From Obelidium mucronatum (lineage: Eukaryota; Chytridiomycota; Chytridiomycetes; Chytridiales; Chytriomycetaceae), in NCBI GenBank assembly GCA_025765595.1, contig JAIVFH010000054.1, positions 1 to 64,000 of the forward strand: 64,000 bases of DNA, given 5' to 3'. The notes below the pieces were generated by a model. It was not told where the DNA came from. It was given only the letters and a program-made list of their open reading frames with translations, and did not search any database. This document shows positions 35,750-45,900 of the stretch, piece after piece. The first letter of the stretch is position 1. Every line of letters begins with the position of its first letter. The position numbers and the translations under genes are program-made.

Positions 35750-36931
35750 CTACAACAACAGTACCAACATCATCTGTCTCCACAGCCTGCGCAGAACGGG
35801 GGCTCGAGCTCAAGCACAGACGACGAGGTGCGTGGTTGATCGTGATTCAAAGGATGATGGGATGCGAGAGTCACTCTTGTCCCCTTTATCAATACTAACA
35901 ACACACACACCATCCAACCTAGATTGCTCGTCTCCGAGATGAACTCGTCCGCGCAAAGGTCGAACTAGAACGCCAAAAGAGCTTGGGCTCCTCCTCAACA
36001 TCCCGAGTATCTTTGTCGTCGCGCCAGAACTTGAATGCCTCAAACGTCTTTTCAGCACTCTCGTCGTCGTCAGTAGCAGCAGCAGCAGCAACAGGAGGAG
36101 GAGGAGGAGGAGGAGGAGCCAAATCCTTTGAAGCCTCGTCAATGTATTCCAACGATTCATTGGGCGGAACTTCTTCCATGGCCAAATCCGCCAAATCTCG
36201 CGCCGTGAGTACAAAGACTGCTGCCAAATCTGCGTACGGATGGACGGGTAAATGTAGTGTGAGACAGCCCGGCAAGATTTGCGATGCGATTTTAGATGAA
36301 GCTTGCAATTTGGATCATGACCCGGTCCCTTACTCGATTTGCTATTCAATTGCAAATCAAATCAAAGAATATGTGAGAGTTTGTCTGTTTTTTTCATTAT
36401 TTCCTTTTTTTTTTACTGAATTCTGCATACCAACAACTTCTTCACAACAATCACATTCAGTACTATGAAAAAACAAACAAGGGAAAGGGTGCCAACGATG
36501 CTATCCTCTCGATCATGTACATGATCAACTTGGAAGACCCAGAACTGGTTCGTCGCGGAATGGAAGTCCTGGACATCATGTACAACCTTTGCGGCCCCAT
36601 CTTTTGGCAAAACGTGAACCTCAACCTGGATTTTTTCGTCTTTTTCTTTGAAACAAGAAAACACTTGACGGAAGCGGAGAAGGATAATGTGAGATACTTG
36701 GCCAGCATTTTTGCGAGTTGGTATTTGATTGATGCCAGCAAGAAGGATTTGGCGGATGCAGGGCATATGGCGGACCCAACTGTTCGTGTGAAGCAGTTTT
36801 TTGAGGGTTTGTTGCGCGCAGGTTATGAATTCCCGCCTGCTGCTTTGGATGCGATTCCAAGGGAGAAGTTGACGGCGGCTACTTCGACATGGAAGCGTGG
36901 ACCCTTTTCTTTCTCCAAGTACAAGCAGTAA
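35498..36931 (+). CDS. VHS/ENTH-like adaptor protein with polyglutamine N-terminus
   Basis: Exons 35498..35827, 35923..36372 and 36461..36931 give 416 residues. A GC-rich start encodes a short helix (KLDALLADLDESMAAFQ), then a Gln/His-rich region with an interrupted CAA-coded Gln run (35706-35762). Next come a coiled stretch (IARLRDELVRAKVELERQ), Ser and Gly runs, and from about residue 215 a helical domain starting GKICDAILDEACNLD. Its block DPELVRRGMEVLDIMYNLCG resembles the L-x-x-L-D-x-x-V-x-N-C-G region of VHS domains, which bind endosomal cargo and ubiquitin. The C-terminus is helical and ends FSFSKYKQ. VHS assignment is moderate; a fungus-specific endocytic adaptor is the likeliest role. 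Confidence 0.72.
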
Positions 36932-37153
36932 ACTCAGGGTTTTTGGTTCCTGTACAGCGTTTTTGTGTTGTTGTTGTTGTTGTTGTTGTTGTGTTTTTTT
37001 CTTCGTTTTTTCTTCCTTTTTTTTTCCTTCCCGTTTTTGTAGAGAACACGAGTGTACCTATCAGTAAATATATATGTTATTATTATTGTTTTTTGTTTTT
37101 GATGATTTTTGATGATTTTTGATTTTTGATTTTCACAGACATTTTCTTTCCTG

Positions 37154-38043
37154 ATGCTACATGCAGCACGTTCCTCACCATACACGCTCAAGATCGTACT
37201 TGTAGGCGATGGTGCATCTGGAAAAACAAGTATAGCGCGTCGATTTGCATTAGACATATTCTCTCCAGAGTATAGACAAACAGCGGGCCTGGATATTTAC
37301 AAAAAGGAGATTTCAGTTGTGAAACAAAGCAACTCAAAGGCAATGTACTAAAAAAAAAATCTGCTTTGAGAGACACCGTTTTTTTTTTTGGCGTGTGTTC
37401 GGAGCGTACTAAAACTGATTTTTCCAACAGAAATACAGTATGCAATATTCAAATATGGGACGTTGGCGGCCAAACGATAACTTCGAAAAGCGCAACAAAC
37501 TACATCCACTCAGCCGACGCGATCCTATTCGTCTATGACACGACACACATTGGATCCCTGCGCGGACTCGAAGACTGGATAAAATTTGTGTATTCCTGTA
37601 AAGCCACCACACACACGTGTTTACCGCTTTTCGTCCTCGTGGCGACCAAAGTCGATTTAGCATCGATCCGAAGCGTGAAGCCCGAGAGGCATCAGCATTT
37701 GGCGCGGGTTCATGGGTTACCGTCGTTTCACGTGAGTTCCAAGACGGGTGATGGTGTTGGGGATATGTTTACAAAGATTTCTTTGGATTTGTGTGGAGGG
37801 GTTCCGTTGACGTTTCATAGTACTATTGCATCCAATGTTAACATGAGTGGAAACCTGCGTGGGCCGAGTTTAAGTGGCCCTGCAATCCTGATGGGCGGAA
37901 GTTCTGGGGCAAATGCAAGAGATGGAATAGGTGGGCTTTGCGGTAACAGCGGTGGAGGCAGTGATGGTGAGCGTAGATCTACACGTCGTGTGCTTGGTGT
38001 TGGGGGCAGTGAGGGTCGAAATAATAAATGTAGCATAATGTGA
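37154..38043 (+). CDS. RAB28: RAB28-type small GTPase
   Basis: Rab family GTPase of the RAB28 type, linked in other flagellated eukaryotes to cilia and the BBSome/IFT machinery. Exons 37154..37344 and 37431..38043 give 267 residues. G1 is GDGASGKTS, the effector region has QTAGLDIYKKEI, G3 is WDVGGQT (Gly where most Rabs have Ala, as in RAB28), followed by VYDTTHIGSLRGLEDW, then G4 as TKVD and SSKTG (G5). The C-terminal extension is Gly/Ser-rich with an RRSTRR basic patch and ends CSIM, a CaaX box; RAB28 is farnesylated rather than geranylgeranylated on two cysteines. Its presence fits a flagellated organism. The extension is about 45 residues longer than usual. Confidence 0.9.
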
Positions 38044-38091
38044 CTTGACTTGTTTTATTTAACGGAAAGAAAGAAAGAGAGAAACACAGCA

Positions 38092-39337
38092 ATGGACTCC
38101 GACTCCGACTCTGCCGACGCCATCGCCGTCGTCCACGAGCGCACGCGGCTGCTCGACGCCGGCGGCGCCGAACGCGAAGACGACGACTTTGCGCTGCTCG
38201 ACACGGAGATCCTGCTCGGGCGCGTCAAGCTGACGGCGCAGCGGCGCGTGCGCAACCGCGCGCGCCAGGGGTGGCGCGACGTGCTCGACGTGTCCGCGTC
38301 CGTGGCGCCGAAGGCCGCGCGCCCCGTCGCCGCCGCCGCCGCCTGGGCCGCGCTGGTCGTCGCCGCTGACTTGGACGCGCGGCTGCGGCTGCCGCCGAAC
38401 TCGTTCCTGATCCAAGTCGCGTCGTTCGGCGTGAGCAAGCTGCTGGCTTTCCGGACAAAGACGGGCGGGTGCGTGCTGTGTGTGTGTGTGTCTGTGTCTG
38501 TGTCTGTGTTGATTTAAATCACCGACACAACAACAACAACAACAACAGCGATCGCTACAACGAGGGCAGGAAGCTGTGGAGCGAAATCGAATTCAACTGC
38601 TTCCAGCTGGCGTGCGCAATCAAGTCGTCAATCAAGGGTATGCACTTGGTTTCTTTTTTATCACTCATCACTCAAGCTGTGCCACAGCCACTTCATCAAC
38701 AGAGCTGTCGGCAAAGAAGACTGCCATCAACCTCGTGATTGCTTTTCCGATCGCCACAAAACACTTTCTCAGGCACGAGCACGAAACAACATTCACCGAC
38801 CTGTCCCCCTTCCTCAAAAACATGTCCACCCTCCTACCCGCCGCAACTCCTCTCCCTCCAAGTAACCTCCCACTGGCTCTCACCATTGTTCTCCAAACCT
38901 ACTTGATTTCCAATAATTGCACCCAAAAGAGTCCCACGGAACTGATATCAAAACTCATCACGTCAGTCACACAACTGCAACGGATCCGCGACACTCCCCT
39001 GCCTGCTGCCTACTCTATTCACTTATACCAAATAGTAATTTTGTTTATCTTTGCACTCCCCTTCCAGCTTGCGCCCACTGCTGAATGGTTCACGATACCC
39101 GTCACTGCGATAACAGCCTTCACTCTGTACGGCCTTATTGCCATTGCAGAAGAAATTGAAGATCCTCTTGGTTATGATTTGCATGATTTGCCTGTCGATG
39201 ATTATGCTACCAGTATTGAACGGCGAATTGGTTACTTGATGGAACGAGAAGAGTCTGGTCCTGTACTTGGATGGAGTGAACCAATGTCTTTGGATCAGAA
39301 ATTGGTTGATGATGTTGGATTAGAGTGTCAAGATTGA
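38092..39337 (+). CDS. Bestrophin-family anion channel
   Basis: Multipass channel of the bestrophin/RFP-TM family (UPF0187 in fungi), conducting chloride or other anions. Exons 38092..38468, 38549..38637 and 38703..39337 give 366 residues. The very GC-rich first exon encodes an acidic start and AAAAAWAALVVAADL as first membrane helix. Later landmarks are TKHFLRHE, the neck region IRDTPLPAAYSIHLYQIVI with the family's R-x-x-x-T-P-x-P-x-A-Y-S-x-H order, and EEIEDPLGYDLHDLPVDDY, the conserved acidic end that binds calcium in animal bestrophins. The start at 38092 gives all these in frame. It is only 48 bases downstream of the RAB28 stop. Confidence 0.9.
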
Positions 39338-39482
39338 TTGATTGAGGGTTGGTGTTGTTGTTTTTGTTTTTGTTTTTGTTTTTTTATTTTTTTTTTATCA
39401 TCTTTTTGTATATATATTTTTTGGCTCAAAACCCAAAGAAAATTGAACTTTCCTTCCTGCTTCATGAATCATTTAAGTATAA

Positions 39483-39812
39483 TCATGATGATAAAATACG
39501 GTCGCAGCTCTCTGCATTAAAAAACTGTCGAAGCATATGGTACAACGCCATTCGATCCTCTGCATTCTCGCACTTTGCTACATAACATGATGTGAATGAA
39601 TCTTGAACTGCCGCTGTCGTTTTGAAGTGGTGACATAACCCGTAGACGCCACCTTCTCCAGAAGCATCAGCGAGACAAGGCGCTGCACACCCAGGAGCGC
39701 TAAGCAACGCGTATTCCATTTCATTGAGTGGATTGGTGGTGGTTCCACGCGAAGCTGCAACATTGAGAGCAAAGAATAGAGAGTTTTTAATAAAGAGCAT
39801 TTTTTTTTTCAT
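39483..39812 (-). CDS. Small secreted cysteine-containing protein, CFEM-like
   Basis: Intronless frame of 109 residues (or 105 from the second ATG at 39800). A hydrophobic signal peptide (MLFIKNSLFFALNVAAS) is followed by six cysteines in the order APGCAAPC, LCHHF, SCYVAKC, ESC. The P-x-C-A-x-x-C opening is that of CFEM domains, fungal surface or secreted modules for haem binding and host contact. However, the C-x-C pair usual in the middle of CFEM is missing, so only a partial match is claimed. There is no GPI-type tail, so it would be released. It lies convergent with the bestrophin gene. Confidence 0.6.
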   Translation of the reverse strand: MKKKMLFIKNSLFFALNVAASRGTTTNPLNEMEYALLSAPGCAAPCLADASGEGGVYGLCHHFKTTAAVQDSFTSCYVAKCENAEDRMALYHMLRQFFNAESCDRILSS

Positions 39813-40146
39813 TTCTGTTTGTTCTTTCAGTTTTCGTATTTATTTTTGATGTGCAGATTACAGGAAAGGTCAAAAATATGAATATTCCTAACCGCGCCAC
39901 ATTGCTCTTACATTCATTTGTCAAGGCTTCTGGATTCACGAGTGTCAAACAAAAAAATAAAAATAAAAATAAAATAAAAAATAAAACCGGCCCGCATTTC
40001 GGTACATTGGCCCAGGATGCAGCTATTTGGGATAATGTTCGAGTGGCGGTTTTAAGTCCGATTCAGCCTCTTGGCTGATTTGGTGTTCACTTCCCAGGAT
40101 TTATAGTCCACACAATTTTTGACTTCAACACAAAAAAATCCATTCA
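39813..40146. other. Intergenic region, no gene seen
   Basis: About 330 bases between the divergent CFEM-like gene and multipass protein gene, likely their promoters. Contains an A/AAAT-rich run (39948-39990). Confidence 0.55.
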
Positions 40147-41416
40147 ATGCTCTCACCACGCCACATTGGCCTCATCGCGATTGCCAGTGACTTAATACTT
40201 ACCGGTCTATTGTCGGTGTGGATGGTATGGCAATCGACGTTCCAATGAATTGCTCTTGACAAATTTGAACAGAGACCCCACTTCAAAAACCGAAAAGTAT
40301 CTCGAATTTCCGAAGCTCCCCATGAGTAAGAATTCTTTTTTTTTTTTTGGCATGATCTTGTTAAAAAAAGGCTGACTATATATTGTGAGCGTTGTCGCCA
40401 TTGGGAAATCTCTTTCCGACTTTGGAACCGTTCCCTTAATCACTATTCTGCTGAATGCCTGGCAGTTTGCTTTCGCTTATGGCTTACTAGCGGTCCTTAT
40501 CTGCAACTATTTTCTTCCGTCTGAGTCCTCTGTTTCTTGGATCATTGCTGTTTGGATGGTATTCCTATCCCTTGTCTTCATGTGTGCCTTCTGCAACAAT
40601 GGAATCCACGTTGTTACATCGCACGCTGTCCATTTCGTGTACTACTTTTGCGGATTCATCCCCATGGCCTTGTTCAAGGCGAACCCCACTGGGCAAGATG
40701 GGTGGATTCTTTGGGTTGTTATTCTGGCGCGGTTGACAATCACGACTGCCATGAAATATTATATTTGGCCCGATTATCCAAGCTTCTACAAGCTTTATCC
40801 ATTGTTCACCAGAACAACAACCGGCAACACGATTGTTCCGTTTTCAACTGTCCAAGAAGTCGAATCAAATCCAGCACTCAAAGAATTGCTGTCTCGTACA
40901 GAGAGCTTGAAAAGGAATGAATTGCATAATTGGATAGACTTGCATATCCCATTTGCAATGTATGAGATTTTAACCATTCATGTATCGAGTTGGTTTGCAA
41001 GCGGGGCTGTTGTTTCGTGGATTGTGTATGGGGTTTTAAGCAAGGCGATTGGTGGGGTTTCTGATGGATTGTTTTTTGGAATTGTTGGAGCGGTTTCAGT
41101 TGCTTATGTGGGTGTTTTTGTTTGGTGGGCTCCACTCTGGTTGGAAGTTAGCAAGTGGATCACATTGACGCATTATTACCCAAGAGGAACGGCCGTGTTC
41201 TGTTTCTTTATGGGTGTTGGGATAATGTCTACACAGCTGATTGTTTCTCGGGACGGAAATGGTGCTGCACTTGCGATTGTTGTGTTTGCTCATCTGTTTC
41301 ATGTGATTGGGTTGGGGCTTTATGGATTTGCATGTGCGGCAATTGTGAGAGTTTCTAAAAGTTTCAAATCCCTTTTTCCTCAAACAAGGTCTGAAAATAC
41401 CTCACTCCTTCCATAA
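40147..41416 (+). CDS. Unrecognised multipass membrane protein
   Basis: Exons 40147..40224, 40273..40325 and 40390..41416 give 385 residues. The first exon encodes a hydrophobic segment (HIGLIAIASDLILTGLLSVWM), the second a basic loop (RPHFKNRKVSRIS). The third carries at least seven further helices, for example PLITILLNAWQFAFAYGLLAV, IIAVWMVFLSLVFMCAF, GWILWVVILARL, WFASGAVVSWIVYGVL and ALAIVVFAHLFHVIGLGLYGF. A central hydrophilic stretch of about 45 residues (NTIVPFSTVQEVESNPALKE) lies between helices. Fewer than 50 residues are cytosolic tail. I do not recognise the family. With eight or nine helices it could be a transporter or receptor; there is no ligand or catalytic motif to decide. 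Confidence 0.72.
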
Positions 41417-42233
41417 GCAATTAAAAATATGTATAAATTTTTTTTGGTGAACTTCAAATAAGTCCGATTTATATCAGTTTATTGTGAGAATCTTGCGTTC
41501 TGCGCATACAATTGATATGAAGCTTCACGCGTTGATTGTAGCCTTATTCAGTTTTTTTTTTTCTTTTATGCTTAGATGAGTATGCACTTGGCGTGAGAAT
41601 CCGTATATTGCCTTGTGATCGGACGGATAGCAGTCAGAAATTGGTTTAGATGTGTTATCGATTGATGCTTGACTGCCACGATAAGCTACGGGCGGGAATT
41701 ATCATCGCCATAGTAAAGATAATATTTAAGACGCCGCTGGCAGTCCCGAGGCTCGTGTTAGTCAGTCGATTACGACAAAGAGAACGAAGACGCATTTGAA
41801 AACGATTCATAGGGTCAAAAAAAAAAAAACTGGGTCCGCAATTTTTTTGGAAACACGGTTATGTTCAATCCTTTTTCAGTTCACCTTTTTGTTTGCTTTG
41901 GCATTTGAAGAAAAATTTGACATTAGGGGTTCCGATTTCTTGTCCGGTATTTTGGCAAGCAAAACTCAATAATTTTTTCTGTTTTTCATGAAACCCTTAC
42001 ATAAGCAATTAAATATTTGTTTTTTTTTTTGGTTAAGTTTGTTGACAAAAAATAATAATAATAATAATAATAACAATAATAATAATCAAATAACAGTAAC
42101 AACAGAATAATTGATGCATCTTGGAATGCAGCTTGATCGGAAAAGCGAGAAAACCAAATAGCATGACAAAAAAAAAATGTACAGAAATCACCGTTGGATC
42201 AAAAAAAAAATAAAAATAAAAAAAATAAAAACA
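41417..42233. other. Long intergenic region between convergent genes, no gene seen
   Basis: About 820 AT-rich bases between the stop codons of the multipass protein (plus) and the CCCH protein (minus). Contains many homopolymers and an AAT microsatellite (42051-42086). No spliceable coding frame, tRNA or transposon end recognised; a non-coding RNA cannot be excluded. Confidence 0.6.
42051..42086. repeat. AAT microsatellite
   Basis: About twelve AAT units with one interruption, in the gap between convergent genes. Confidence 0.9.
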
Positions 42234-44315
42234 TCACATCCACATCCCGTTTTGATACATTGGTTGTGACTGTTGATGTTGATTCGGCTGTTGTTGTTGT
42301 TGTTGTTGTTGTTGCTGTTGTTGCTGCTGCTGCTGCTGTTGTTGCATCATGTAGTTCTGCAAAATCGCTGGATTCATTGGAAACCCAAACTGGCCACCGC
42401 CATTGGGAATATTTGGATTGAATCCACTCATCAGCATCATCTGTCTTTGCATGTATAACTGCTGTTGTAAGTCCATAGAACTGAACCCTCCGTCTATTCC
42501 ACTTGAAACACCGCTTGGTGGTATGCCATTGAGTCCAGCAAGATCCATGTTTGAACCAGGTATAACTCGACCGACAGCCATAGAAACGATAGAACTCGCA
42601 CCACCACTCATACCATTTCTGGTGGTGCTGGCGGGGGCGGTGGAAAGATATGCGGAAACGGGAGGTGGTAATTGCATGGCGTATTCATCACTGTCCATCA
42701 TATTGTGTTCACGCCGCCGAATCATCAAGTATTCTTCCATGAGTTGAGAAACGTTTTCAGGACACAATATTGACGGGTGGTTGGCGCCACAGTTTCCACA
42801 TTCGTGTGGGCGCGGGCAGTCGCTCAATTTACAGTGCCCAGAGGAGTTCCTATTTTTGTTCAAAAAAAAAAGGTAATTAAAGGTGGTAGTTTTAATTGGT
42901 TACCCCAAGGAATCCAAGACACTTACCAGGCAAAACAAGCGGGGGCAGAGGCTTTCGATTTTATAGGGCATCCCATAACTTTGTGGCTGGCTGAGCAACA
43001 TCGTAAACATCGATGTTCTCTCGCACAATCATGTGCAACGCACACATCCAAGTTGTATTTGACACAAATCATTCGCCCCGGAGAGTCACAATACAGAGCA
43101 GAGTGGGAAAAGGAGGAGCAGATGATACATTGATGTGGTCGTGGACAGTTTGACGTATGGCATTGATCGTGCTGATAGTTTTCACAAAGAGGAATGGGAG
43201 TATTGTAGATTGTTGTTTGCAAACCTTGCAGCTGCGGCTGAGTGGATTGGCGAAGCTTCTTGACAAGTGAATTGAGGTTGCTGGTTGGTGACATGGGTGC
43301 AGTTGTCGATGAGGTGGCTATTTGCAACTGTTGTGGAGGAGGTGTTACAGAGGAAATTGATGACTGCTCTGATAATTTCTTTTTCGGCGATGTATCAGTG
43401 ATTTGGTTTGGATTACTATCGCATGGCGAAGTGGTTCGTTCGCGGCGTCTCTTATTCTGCAGAGAGGGTCGTTCATCCTGCTTCTGTTGATGATCCGGCT
43501 TCTGCCCCTCTGCATGATCTGCTTCATTTTTTCGGCCCCGCAGAGTATCCCCACTCCTATCAAGTATAAACAGAACTTCCTCCTTCTCAATCTCCGTTTC
43601 TTCTTTCTTTTCTGGCTCACGCGCGTTTTCATTCAAGCCTTCTCCATTATCCGCAGCCGCATGCTTGTACAAGTCCAGCGATTCGAGAAACGCGTCGGAA
43701 TTCGACTTTGCCTGTTTTGCCACGGGCTCAGCTGCTGCCGCGACGGCTACCACCGGGTTCTCCTTCTCGATTCGGGCTTTGAGCACCAGGACTTTCGCGG
43801 CTGCCTTGTCCGCGTGGGCTTCGAGAAAGGCGACGACGGCGCTGTGTTCGGCGACGGCGGCGCGCAATCTGTTTGCGTCGGCCTGCAGCGCGCGCAGCTG
43901 TGTTTTGCGTATTTGCCGTCAGCAGAAGATAAAACCAACGCAACACAAAACACAAAAACAAAAAGAAAAAGAAAAACACAAAAAATACTTTTTCTTCGGC
44001 GCCGCGCGCCGCCGCCGCCGCCGCGCCGCAGTCAGCCTGGGCGGCCGCCAGCAGCGCCCGGCGCGCGGCGGCGTCGCGGCCGAGCTGCGCGTGTTCGCGC
44101 TGCGCAAAGCCAAGCAGCGCCGCGTCGACCGACGCCGCGAGCAGCGTCCGGTGCGGCCGCTGGCTGGCTGCCGCTGGGAGGACACTCGGCGCAGCGTTCG
44201 CACTCGGGGCACTCTGAACACTCTGAACACTCTGAACACTCGGGGCACTCGGGGCACTCTGCAGCGATGCTGCCAGCAGCTGGATGAGTTGCGCATTCAT
44301 GTCTGCGCTAAGCAT
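42234..44315 (-). CDS. Nucleic-acid-binding protein with three CCCH+CCHC zinc-finger pairs and polyglutamine
   Basis: Exons 43989..44315, 42927..43897 and 42234..42849 give 637 residues. A GC-rich first exon encodes a helical start with a nine-base tandem repeat (SVQSVQSVQSAPSA). A coiled segment (LRAAVAEHSAVVAFLEAH) and a charged, probably disordered middle with basic nuclear-localisation-like KRRRER follow. Then come three tandem units of a CCCH finger joined directly to a zinc knuckle: CENYQHDQCHTSNCPRPHQC..C, CVKYNLDVCVAHD..H.C..CC and, spanning the last intron, CFAWNSSGHCKLSDCPRPHE. The C-terminus is Met/Gln-rich with a long Gln run (about 42287-42350). The composition suggests an RNA-binding protein. 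The alternative start at 44300 (MNAQ) is possible. Confidence 0.82.
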
Positions 44316-44519
44316 TTTTTTTTTTGGTTTTGTTTTTTAATGCTTCAATGTTTTTTGTCAAGCAAACTTGGAATGGATTCCAAAGAAGAGGAATGAATTA
44401 GCGGCCAACAGTTACTGCTGTTTATCCACCAAGAAAACTATCTGCCTGTAACATTCTACTTACTCATTTAGAGATTTACAGGGGAATCTGTTTGTCCCAC
44501 CATCAACACAAAACCATCA
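44316..44519. promoter_or_regulatory. Gap between divergent CCCH protein and receptor genes
   Basis: About 200 bases separate the CCCH-protein start (44315) from the first plausible ATG of the receptor (44520). A signal-peptide exon for the receptor was sought here and not found. Confidence 0.5.
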
Positions 44520-45842
44520 ATGAGCAACGATTCAATCACTATCGCTTTCGTTGGCCCATACAGCTGGTGCGATTGTTTTCGAAATCGAAAAATACATGTA
44601 TAGAGTCCTGATCACTTTAGCAGGTATCCTGGGCTTACCATAGTTGACCGAGTTGTAACGGCTGGCTGGGATACCCTCAATATGTCTCAATACAGGGACT
44701 TTTATGGAAACAAGTACCCTCAGTTTTTTTATTGGCTTGATGTGATGGCCGAAGTACGTTTTTTGCGGTGGTGCCCCTCTATTCGAGTATTCACTTCGCG
44801 AAATATTCAAGCTTGCAGTAAAACGCATCAATGAAACCCCTCTTCTTCTACCGGGCGTCCTTGTTAAAATCAAGCGATTCAACACTTTTGATCCGAATCG
44901 CGTGGCGGAAGTCGCAACATCGTTACAAGTTGATTCGGGGGGATATGCGGCGACAACAGTTGAAAAGATTTACACTGAGCATCCAGGTATTTTATAATTA
45001 TCTGACATGATTCGTTTTTTTTTTTCAAAAAAAACTTTGTTTGTGTATCCGTCCAGATGTCATTGCGCTTTTTGGGGATTATATTGTCAACGGTGCAATG
45101 TAAGGAAACAACACTATGCGAGTTATTTTTTTTAAGCCGAGTCTCATGGTTTCTTTATGTCCCAGATTCACTGCTGCTGTTTCTTCGTTCTATCAGGTTT
45201 GTATTTTGTCGGCCTTGGACGTTCTCCTGTGCTAAAAAAATAAATTAAAACTGGAAATCTAAAGCTCCCATTCATTAACCCAGCTGCATGGTCGGTTCCG
45301 TTATTGGATAGAAACAAATTTGCATACTTTATGCAAATGTGTACAAGTCAGTTTATTTACTGTATTGGATGTTTTTCTGTATTTACATTCCAAAAAAAAA
45401 AAAGTGTCTGGATCAGGAAAAGCTGTAGCTTTGTTACTTCAAACTTGGAATATTCGACGTGTAGCTATTATTTATAAGATGAATGACCTGTCTTGGTCCA
45501 CCGGTATTTTTGATTTTTTATTTTTATACTCACACGTTGTTTACTTTATTTTCTTAATCTTTTTTTTTTTTTTTTTCACAAGTGACGCTTGAAATGATGG
45601 ATATTCTGCAATCTCATGGTGTTTCGATTTTGACTACGCTCAACATCAATGACGGGAATACGGACGATGGAATCAAACACTTGGCTGACTCTCTCAAAAA
45701 TGTGGACGCAAGATATATTATCATCATGTCGGATGCTGTGCAAGTGGGCAATGTTTACTACAAGCTGGCAAAGTGAGTTTATTTTCCTTTTCAATCTCTT
45801 ATCCTTTCTCAGTTTTCGGTTGGTTTTTTTTTTGTTCAACTG

Positions 45843-45900
<58 letters not shown>

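Noticed and set aside
36621..36665. A possible 44-base intron in the VHS-like gene (GTGAAC...ACAAG)
   Set aside because: Removing it would shift the frame into a stop within ten codons, whereas reading through keeps a helical domain in frame.
41417..42233. Possible non-coding RNA or transposon remnant in the 820-base gap
   Set aside because: Only homopolymers and an AAT microsatellite stand out. No terminal repeats, conserved RNA motif or coding remnant was seen.
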